A stretch of DNA of 34,835 bases from Treponema sp. (GTDB taxonomy: Bacteria; Spirochaetota; Spirochaetia; Treponematales; Treponemataceae), in NCBI GenBank assembly GCA_017550685.1, contig JAFZOJ010000033.1, forward strand, positions 1 to 34,835. Direction: 5' to 3'. Made by a program: the position numbers and the translations under genes. Under the pieces are notes generated by a model that had not been told where the DNA came from, searched no databases, and saw only the letters and a program-made list of their open reading frames with translations. Every line of letters begins with the position of its first letter. Positions within the stretch are counted from its first letter, which is position 1. Positions 15,901-21,268 of the stretch are shown piece by piece.

Positions 15901-18013
15901 TGATTCAGTTAAGAGTGGTGATGTTTATTATCTTGTAAAAAAATGTCCTGTAATTAAGTTTAATTACACACATACAGATATTAAACAATTCCAGTACAAG
16001 GCATCTGATGCTCAAAGCTGGACAACTATGACCTTAGATTCAAACAAGACCTTTAGTGATACCACTAACTTTACTATTCCGGATAATACTACAAAGACCT
16101 ATAACTTCCGCGCAATAGACAGGGCAGGAAATATTTCTACACAGATAGACATCCAGCTTAATAGAGATAAAACCGGTCCTTCTGGAACTCTTTCCGGCTA
16201 TTCACTAAACGGTACAGAAAATGCTGATTATATAAAAGCGGATGATGCTTCAACTCCGCCGGTTACAACCATAAAGTATAATCCTGCAGCAGTAAATACT
16301 GTTACACTTACTTTATCAGATGTTGCAGATGCAGGTGCCGGAATTGACACCTCTAATTATCTGTATTATAAAGTTGGTGATACAGAAACTAAATTAACAA
16401 GTACTTCTATTTCATTACCAGACAATCTTAATAACACGCAATACGAAATTATCATAAAAGATAAGTTTGGTAATGCAAAAACAATAAAGAAGTTTACATT
16501 TACTGCTTATAAGAATGGACCTCAGCTGCCGTCAGCTTATGAATCTACACATCTACCATATTCCGGACTTGCAAAAACACCTGTCTATCCTGGTACTTAT
16601 TCTGCAGGCGATGACTCTAACTGGATAAAGGGATTTAAGAAGGGTGGAGATAATTATGCAATGACTTCTGGTACTAAAGCTACAGTATCAGAAGGAACGG
16701 TAACTATATGGGTTTACGAAAATGGTAAACCTAAATCTGCAAAAGAAAGCCCGAATGGTTATCATATAACTAATTTTACAAGTGCAAATCCAAAGTTTAC
16801 TTTGCCTGTAGATTATAGTTCTATGCCTTCTAAAAAACTGTGGTATAAAATTACATCTATGACATATGATGATGATGAAAACGCTGTGGTTTCTGCTCCT
16901 GGTAATTCAGATTGGACTGCAGTTGAAGATGTTTCAAGTGGAAAGATTACAGATGTAGTAATTCCAACTGCAAATGTAAATAAAAGACACACGTTCATCT
17001 TTGTCTGGTATAAGGATCAGTTTGGAAATATAAGCGTATATACTCTTACAAATCCTCAAAGCGACAGTACCTGGAACGAAACCTGGTGGAGTAGTGATTA
17101 TACAGGACCACAGGGTACATTGTCATATAGCCTTAAAAACTCATCAGATGGGGACGCAGATACTACAAAGTACAATGCATCTGACGACGCTACAAACCAG
17201 ACATGTACTATAACCTATAATCCGTCGGAAGTAGCAAAAATTGTATTTGATGTTACAGGAATTTCAGACACAGGAACTTCTGGAACTGTAGCTTCTTATT
17301 ATTACAATGACACCTCGCATACTTTGGATTCAAGTCACAGTATCAGTGGTTTAAACAACCTGAACGCTCAGACAACTTATTCAATATATGCTAAAGACGA
17401 TTTTGGTAATGCTACCAAGCTTTATACTTACGTATTTGTTCCAGATTCTACTTATGGAGTAAGTGGTGGTAACGGTGGTGGAAACGGAAACGTTTCATCT
17501 TCTAAAGGCCTTTCTATGCTGCAGGGACTTGTAGCCGGAAGCAACGCTACTTCTGGTGGTTCAGGTTATTCTGGCGCAAGATATCCTTCTATTAATGAAA
17601 TGATAAACCCTGTACAGGAAACTACTGCATCTAAGCTTTTAGATAAAGCTTTGCCTGTAGAAAAGCCGGTTCAAAAAGCAGCACCAAAGAAGGCAAAAAA
17701 GAATGCTTCTAAAGCAAAGACCAAAGAAACAGTTCAGGATATTATACAGCAAGCTGAGCCTGTAATAGAAAAAGCAGCTCAAAAGGTTGAAAAAGTAACT
17801 GAACAGATTGAACAGGTAGAACAGATTGAACAGGTTAAAAAGGTAGAACTGACAGAACAGGTTACCCAGACAGAACAGCCTGTGGTTAATACTCATGTAA
17901 TGGCCGAACAGCCTGATTCTAAAATGACAATTATCCTTGCAATCCTTGCACTTTGTACTGCATGTGCCGGAATTATACTGTGTTGCAAAAAAAGAGGTTT
18001 TTTGGTTAAATAA
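9923..18013 (+). CDS. Giant Ig-like-repeat surface lipoprotein with C-terminal membrane helix
   Basis: The 2696-residue protein opens with a lipoprotein signal ending LLLAGSC (Cys28), a relaxed spirochetal lipobox. Residues about 160-295 resemble a Big_5-type Ig domain (ALVTSVPSNGRSDVVRN ... FSFTTGT). At least nine further domains follow, each opening with a D-x-x-x-P hinge: YDGTDPVI, LDSTKPLI, YDSSEPGI, LDTEPPEW, LDDSFSPGG, YDNLPPLV, YDVTAPDF, RDKTGPSG and DYTGPQG. The domains at residues 2085 and 2395 are clear duplicates (GP-GTLS-YSL start, KDxFGNA-K end). A Gly/Asn linker, a Lys/Ala/Glu helical stretch and a final membrane helix (about 2668-2690) with CCKKRGFLVK follow. It overlaps the upstream gene by 8 bp, so the two are translationally coupled. 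Role is inferred as adhesin or envelope-spanning tether. Base use from about 12000 to 16500 is more A+T-rich than the flanks. Confidence 0.8.
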   Translation: MNKLNRNVSKLLFSGIMLVILLLAGSCQNWMSNDDFMSKIENEVHDANAAPVSVYVRYANSKMGTSEPSGYTTMKVDVAHELNAVTSDDYGFVKWAAFSTKSFSPTKQHSALFYESAQDYNTKYKPLELGSNEVLFTDPKSPSTKVKIYSERNDIFIIPIVAKRPALVTSVPSNGRSDVVRNTQIRILFSKPIDEKTLVDEYGNSNIEITSGSAVLTESSEDLSAKDITDLFDITLGSTKKMLTLSLKPGENNTKVFLDGNSQISITIYEDVCDTDGYSLNGNTSFSFTTGTKFDSLAPYITILKAGAGQNCQDFEQYHYNKTAGTGEYNYTAAAESAPTDLDSYVNQPSGEVRILDQRIQNSVNIWVQAIDIQGSGSGVGKGADVTSENNVAQIQVRAKVISKANASDNGKTEAAAKTFLYAMGNKDTDCQINQSFETATGTNSGGQITKNSKGTLFTYGLDDLADGLIKIDLWAVDMVGNSGITEQNDYIAEYNNGYRSIFVVKDSTAPNATTNKNYVVPTGSASTSGYYNATTYAAIKIAGNTSITDQGNTYLSSPNSKLKWIVMPTEDTTWVKTISTDDPRWKYVTENYSGFPLPTSDGPVTLTYALMDDLGNKSDAVQLDAIKYDGTDPVINKLKFDPDTDYTEGIANGNILNNQTLVIPANEITSGIKSIELFVTKDSGTQAFDSPFDGAVITRKDGVNLNSYTFTNNKLTFATPVTNFNTDLLIKKLKIYGSTTEGKYTVKVKITDAADNYKETTIEQNTTVSLDSTKPLIESIYIPDIKKAVQSNDPTAYAWIDYNSTNLTKTDTALFAKSIYITFKENNSGAKVFSFKNSSIKLTNESKLYKVTSTSATTGIEIEKKEIANNVLTLKDKITSEGAGPVIAMITNVQLAPDGSNLNLYITDRAKNVDENAFSDISSDNSIVTTSFKYDSSEPGIELTELKDNNTEVTQIPAQDGFTNNAYINASVTVTPTDSGVYALTITSDSPAVFDNTTEICAASNTTVKYKFDPLTGDNKTIYFNNGAATNSKPMYLAHANNDPIGLVIMNLKLTGTDGDKKIKIKATSFGGVPHTCEEKSIQLDTEPPEWNEKGIYGVYENDEKSDTIWPHPKTEQKIYGVTFDNNDNDIYFYKKSSMTVGFDIKQKEKNYLGTKWHPDSDDTSFETHETLTHTVNENGVWVVYAYDKAGNKTSDKNIHFVLDDSFSPGGYAVIDNYMTIVAPDSSSKVFRNDTESSESHSTNYNYYNSHRGTTNYPLTSHQFIIKKTTNPYQIKVKLGKRTNGVKAITTADTWLDGTNPTSTTQLDSFGYTNVTQSASPIEYYSITHQYRTYPTYPDAPKRFFEPEENYDFVWHKYEKNANGQKNQNNGDIYSYIDDDGDIVIELPTNISCPPLTLFLKDGCGNKIYRYIRPSGFSYDYNSVSWMVDDTIGNSSDYSGTLSTTGYPDSIVNYASGNINYYKSSGYINITNVNDRCRFSDAGESTVQDITDGRYTLRSRIMAWGGTGEPAQDKFYKNDNNTLKENVVALSDWKGYKMSGTGTAFDLNNIDFPSVDANTPYELWYILEDTVGNCRKAKLTNGDTSKWQYDNLPPLVDITGTTKVNRFNDNNYYSSSSSVTYQVEDVKSGVKNDGQKTYSYSERQTLVQGKTLSIGNKTPDSNGNLEFPEVEDFAGNTTTSILSNNAVMTWIRLDDAPSLKTPTEQYPTPVTTDTADIKDKNNKTVGETNSLLNQVTTTYNSTDKIITHTVNSQITNNKVSVTLSIKESSTDQPLLGWVVKNAPLTQAQFKDFYAVGDSDITTITNNKYEFSKTDSNKSWQETYANPTYFYPVNRAGLICKTAVCIKFENPATPALNGNITYSDVTGYVNGDTKINYFKGTSTLTIPTTNNANRCYIIYGTGSSDYKEYNLDTTTNSTTITLSDTVYSSMTGSGGTLKLKLFADYTGYYVESNEIDIKGQADKNCWVYDVTAPDFSLFSVKSKSSSTTDTTIYDSVKSGDVYYLVKKCPVIKFNYTHTDIKQFQYKASDAQSWTTMTLDSNKTFSDTTNFTIPDNTTKTYNFRAIDRAGNISTQIDIQLNRDKTGPSGTLSGYSLNGTENADYIKADDASTPPVTTIKYNPAAVNTVTLTLSDVADAGAGIDTSNYLYYKVGDTETKLTSTSISLPDNLNNTQYEIIIKDKFGNAKTIKKFTFTAYKNGPQLPSAYESTHLPYSGLAKTPVYPGTYSAGDDSNWIKGFKKGGDNYAMTSGTKATVSEGTVTIWVYENGKPKSAKESPNGYHITNFTSANPKFTLPVDYSSMPSKKLWYKITSMTYDDDENAVVSAPGNSDWTAVEDVSSGKITDVVIPTANVNKRHTFIFVWYKDQFGNISVYTLTNPQSDSTWNETWWSSDYTGPQGTLSYSLKNSSDGDADTTKYNASDDATNQTCTITYNPSEVAKIVFDVTGISDTGTSGTVASYYYNDTSHTLDSSHSISGLNNLNAQTTYSIYAKDDFGNATKLYTYVFVPDSTYGVSGGNGGGNGNVSSSKGLSMLQGLVAGSNATSGGSGYSGARYPSINEMINPVQETTASKLLDKALPVEKPVQKAAPKKAKKNASKAKTKETVQDIIQQAEPVIEKAAQKVEKVTEQIEQVEQIEQVKKVELTEQVTQTEQPVVNTHVMAEQPDSKMTIILAILALCTACAGIILCCKKRGFLVK

Positions 18014-18040
18014 AAACACTTTACTATTTGGAGACCTTTA

Positions 18041-19693
18041 ATGATAACTGTAAGTGATGTAAGTGTTTCGTTCAGCGAAAAACCGCTTTTTAAGGATGTA
18101 AATCTTAAGTTTAATAAAGGAAACTGTTATGGAATTACCGGTGCTAATGGGGCTGGTAAGTCTACATTCCTCAAGCTTTTGTCAGGCGAATTGGAAAAGG
18201 ATTCCGGTGAAATTTTTATGACTCCCGGCGAACGCATGGCTGTTTTAAAGCAGGACCACTTTGCGTTTGATCAGTATTCTGTAAAAGAAACTGTTATGAT
18301 GGGCTTTCCTCGGCTTTACGAAGTAAGCAAGGCCCGTGATGAAATATATGCCAAGTCGGACTTTACCGAAGAAGACGGAATTAAATCTGCCGAGCTTGAA
18401 GCAGAATTTGGTGAGCTTGGCGGCTACGAAGCTGAAAATCAGATTGAACAGATGCTCAGTGGCCTTGGTCTTGAAGAAGAATTCCACGACCGCATGATGG
18501 CAGATCTGGACGAAAGCCAGAAGGTTCGCGTACTTCTTGCACAGGCAATTTACGGTAACCCTGACGCCCTTATCCTCGACGAACCTACAAACGGTCTTGA
18601 TATTGAATCTATTACCTGGCTCGAAAACTTTTTGCTTGATTTTGAAAATACTGTAATTGTTGTTTCGCACGACCGTCACTTTTTGAATACAGTATGTACC
18701 TATATCTGCGATATTGACTTTGGTAAAATCACTCAGTTCAGCGGTAACTATGACTTTTGGTATCAGATGACTCAGGTTATGCAGCGCCAGGCACACGATC
18801 AGCAGAAAAAGACTGAAGAAAAAATGAAGGACCTCCGCGAGTTCATCCTGCGATTCAGTTCTAACGCTTCTAAGGCCAAGCAGGCAACAAGCCGCAAAAA
18901 GATTTACGACAAGCTTGCCGACAGTCTGGAAGAAATTCCTGTTTCTACACGTAAGTTCCCTTATGTAAACTTTAAGGCAGACCGCGAAATAGGCAACAAT
19001 GTTCTGGAAATTAAAAAACTCAACTATAAAGACAGCGAAGGAAACCAGCTGCTCAAGGATTTTTCTCTTACAGTAAACCGCACAGACAAAATTGCCTTTG
19101 TTGGTATTGAACACAACTCTGTAACAGCACTCTTTGATATTGTAAACGGAGTTAAAAAGCCTGACAGCGGTGAATTCTTCTGGGGTCAGACAACCAGTCA
19201 GACCTATCTGCCTCGCGATAATTCTGCCAACTTTGATAACGATATGAACATTACCGAATGGCTCAAGCAGTATTCAAAGGAGCAGGACGACGGTTATGTA
19301 CGCGGCTTCCTTGGACGCATGCTCTTTAGCGGTGACGAATCGCTCAAAAAAGTTAAGGTTCTTTCGGGTGGAGAAAAGGTTCGCTGTATGCTCAGTAAGC
19401 TTATGTTAAGCGGGGCTAACTGTATTACAATGGATGATCCTACTAACCACCTTGACCTTGAAGCAATTCAGTCGCTCAACGAAGGTTTGATTGCATTCCC
19501 TGGAGTATTGCTCTTCAGCTCACACGACCACGAGTTCATTCAGTCTATTGCCAACCGCATTGTAGAAATTACACCAAATGGCATTATCGACCGCATGATG
19601 AGCTTTGATGATTACATTACAGACCCTCAGATTACAGAAATGCGTAAGAAGATGTATGAGGGTACGGGTAAGAAGATTAAGTATAGAGTGTAA
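18041..19693 (+). CDS. ybiT: ABC-F family ATPase (YbiT/YkpA type)
   Basis: The 550-residue soluble protein has two nucleotide-binding domains and no membrane segment; the family acts on the ribosome, some members protecting it from antibiotics or resolving stalls. NBD1 has Walker A GANGAGKST (34-42), Walker B ALILDEPTNGLD (176-187) and SHDRHF, but its signature is DLDESQ (155-160). A charged linker follows (about 240-300). NBD2 keeps the signature LSGGEK (441-446) and H-loop SSHDHEF, but its Walker A is GIEHNSVTA (355-363), with Val at the lysine position, and Walker B reads TMDDPTNHLD. Sequence around FAFDQYSVKETVMMG and LEAEFGELGGYEAE closely follows E. coli YbiT. TTGGAGACC at 18029-18037 is the binding site. 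It starts 27 bp after the giant lipoprotein gene and may be cotranscribed. Confidence 0.9.
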   Translation: MITVSDVSVSFSEKPLFKDVNLKFNKGNCYGITGANGAGKSTFLKLLSGELEKDSGEIFMTPGERMAVLKQDHFAFDQYSVKETVMMGFPRLYEVSKARDEIYAKSDFTEEDGIKSAELEAEFGELGGYEAENQIEQMLSGLGLEEEFHDRMMADLDESQKVRVLLAQAIYGNPDALILDEPTNGLDIESITWLENFLLDFENTVIVVSHDRHFLNTVCTYICDIDFGKITQFSGNYDFWYQMTQVMQRQAHDQQKKTEEKMKDLREFILRFSSNASKAKQATSRKKIYDKLADSLEEIPVSTRKFPYVNFKADREIGNNVLEIKKLNYKDSEGNQLLKDFSLTVNRTDKIAFVGIEHNSVTALFDIVNGVKKPDSGEFFWGQTTSQTYLPRDNSANFDNDMNITEWLKQYSKEQDDGYVRGFLGRMLFSGDESLKKVKVLSGGEKVRCMLSKLMLSGANCITMDDPTNHLDLEAIQSLNEGLIAFPGVLLFSSHDHEFIQSIANRIVEITPNGIIDRMMSFDDYITDPQITEMRKKMYEGTGKKIKYRV

Positions 19694-19702
19694 AATTTAA
19701 GC

Positions 19703-19770
19703 GGTGGTTGAGCTTGTCGAAACCACAAAAAAAAATATTTAATAAGGTGGTTTCGACAAGCTCAACCACC
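19703..19770. repeat. 24-bp perfect inverted repeat, GGTTGAGCTTGTCGAAACC family
   Basis: The left arm at 19703-19726 and the right arm at 19747-19770 are exact reverse complements over 24 bases (core GTTGAGCTTGTCGAAAC), separated by a 20-base A/T loop. It lies 9 bp after the ABC-F stop. A single related copy, with CCTG in place of CTTG, lies at 33625-33649 after flgE. It could act as a terminator or be a mobile palindromic unit. Confidence 0.9.
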
Positions 19771-19824
19771 ACAAATTTAATGTTCAGTTAATACTTCTCA
19801 ATCATTCAGATAATGTGGCTCTTT

Positions 19825-19830
19825 TATACT
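19825..19830 (+). promoter_or_regulatory. -10 element TATACT deciding the start of the ABC transporter gene
   Basis: TATACT is followed by GACCGC (6 nt) and ATG at 19837, the same geometry as at 2599 and 28266. The -35 region (near 19802) is weak. The upstream in-frame ATG at 19813 would put this -10 inside the coding region, so 19837 is preferred. Confidence 0.55.
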
Positions 19831-19836
19831 GACCGC

Positions 19837-20541
19837 ATGAATGAAACACTCCTTGAACTAAAGAATATCTCTAAACGCTACGGCAAGCAGCAGGCTCTTA
19901 CAGATGTGTCTTTTGCAATTAAAAAAGGCCACATCTATGGCTTTGTTGGCGAAAACGGCGCTGGAAAAACTACAACACTCCGTATAATTACAGGTCTTTC
20001 AAAGCAAACCTCTGGTACTGTTGAATACTCTTTGAACGGCAATAAAAAGCCCGGCTGTATGATTGAAGGTCCTGTGTTTGACGGCTTTTTGAATGCAGCG
20101 GAAAATCTTAAGCTTCACGCTATGCTTTATGGTGTAAAAGATTTTTCAAATATTCCCCAGGTTCTGGAGCGTACTGGCCTTGGAAATGTCGGAAATAAAA
20201 AAGTTCGTAATTTTTCTATGGGAATGAAACAGCGTCTTGGAATTGCCGCCGCTATGATTTCTAACCCCGAGCTTTTAATTTTGGATGAGCCTGTAAATGG
20301 TCTTGATCCGCTTGGAATGATTGCTGTTCGTAAGCTGCTTTCTTCATTAAATAAAGACGACGGAATTACAATTTTACTTTCAAGCCATATTCTTTCGGAG
20401 CTTCAGGAGCTTGCTACAGATTACATTTTTATAAGCGGTGGAAAAATCCTGAATTGTGTTTCTGCGGCAGATGTTCTTGCAGGCGGGCAGTCGCTTGAAC
20501 AGTATTATCTAGGACTTTTTTCGGAGGGACAAAATGAATAG
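19837..20541 (+). CDS. ABC transporter ATP-binding protein (BcrA/NatA-like)
   Basis: The protein is 234 residues from the preferred ATG at 19837; an in-frame ATG at 19813 adds eight residues that overlap the promoter. It has Walker A GENGAGKTT (38-46), the Q-loop region, signature NFSMGMKQR, Walker B ELLILDEPVNGLDP and H-loop SSHILSEL. The MIEGPVF motif and the SMGMKQR signature are typical of the bacitracin/lantibiotic-export and ABC-2 drug-export ATPases. It energises the permease encoded by the next gene, which overlaps it by 8 bp. It is the first gene of a cassette that continues through a serine hydrolase and a two-component system. The substrate cannot be told; peptide antibiotics or a lipid are plausible by family. 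Confidence 0.9.
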   Translation: MNETLLELKNISKRYGKQQALTDVSFAIKKGHIYGFVGENGAGKTTTLRIITGLSKQTSGTVEYSLNGNKKPGCMIEGPVFDGFLNAAENLKLHAMLYGVKDFSNIPQVLERTGLGNVGNKKVRNFSMGMKQRLGIAAAMISNPELLILDEPVNGLDPLGMIAVRKLLSSLNKDDGITILLSSHILSELQELATDYIFISGGKILNCVSAADVLAGGQSLEQYYLGLFSEGQNE

Positions 20542-21268
20542 TGCAGGAATCCTTGTAAAATGGAAATTCAGTCGTCTTGTAAGAACTGTTCCTTTTTATC
20601 TTTTAATTGCAGTATGTATGATTGTTTCGCTTGGTTATGTTCCTTTTCTTTTGAATGAAGGAGTTGAAACGGCTGGTGAACTTTTGTGCAAAACCCAGAG
20701 CAATATTGCTTCTATGCTAGATTTGTTTGCCGGAATATTTGCTTCGCTTTGTATTGCCCACGATATGCAGAATCGTTTTGTTAGTGCAGCGGTGATGACA
20801 GGGAATAAAATTTCACGGGTTTTGTTTGCCCAGGTTTTGGGTTTTGCGGGAACTCTTTTTGCGGCTGTTTTTGTGCCTTGTATTTGGTCATGTTTGATTG
20901 GAGGAGCTGTGGTTGGTTTTGGAGAGGTATCTTTTGCAGCATGCCTTATTGAAGCCGCAGTTTATGCTTTTGTATGTGTAGCCGCTTTTGGAATTGTAAT
21001 TCCTTTTTCATTCTGTATTAAAGGAGAAGGTTTTTCCTGCATAGTTAATCTTATTGTTTTGATTTTGTGCTGGTGCGGTGCTGAGTTTTTGTTTGAACTT
21101 GAAATGAATGATTTTCTTTCTTACACAGCATTCGGTCAGGTTTTTATGATGTGCGGCGGTGATTTTTCGGCAGCTGCACTTTTAAAAGCCTTTGCGGTTG
21201 GAACTGTAAGCCTTGCGGGGATTTATGCAGTTACTTATGTTATTTTGCGTAAAATGGAGTTGAAATAA
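20534..21268 (+). CDS. ABC-2 type transporter permease
   Basis: The 244-residue hydrophobic protein has about six membrane helices: roughly residues 18-35, 55-75, 92-118, 128-150, 158-180 and 218-240. It starts within the end of the ATPase gene (8-bp overlap), with CGGAGGGAC at 20523-20531 as a strong ribosome binding site. It ends with TAATG, sharing one base with the hydrolase start. No motif names a substrate; the pairing with a BcrA-like ATPase makes it the membrane half of that exporter. The N-terminus (ILVKWKFSRLVRTVPFYLL) has the short basic cytosolic lead seen in ABC-2 permeases. Confidence 0.85.
   Translation: MNSAGILVKWKFSRLVRTVPFYLLIAVCMIVSLGYVPFLLNEGVETAGELLCKTQSNIASMLDLFAGIFASLCIAHDMQNRFVSAAVMTGNKISRVLFAQVLGFAGTLFAAVFVPCIWSCLIGGAVVGFGEVSFAACLIEAAVYAFVCVAAFGIVIPFSFCIKGEGFSCIVNLIVLILCWCGAEFLFELEMNDFLSYTAFGQVFMMCGGDFSAAALLKAFAVGTVSLAGIYAVTYVILRKMELK

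Noticed and set aside
9800..18013. C-terminal helix and basic tail as an LPXTG or PEP-CTERM sorting signal
   Set aside because: Neither motif is present before the helices, and no sortase or exosortase gene is in the window.
18245..19114. 289-residue minus-strand frame
   Set aside because: It is the antisense of the ABC-F gene, has Cys/Phe/Lys-heavy nonsense composition and no start signal.
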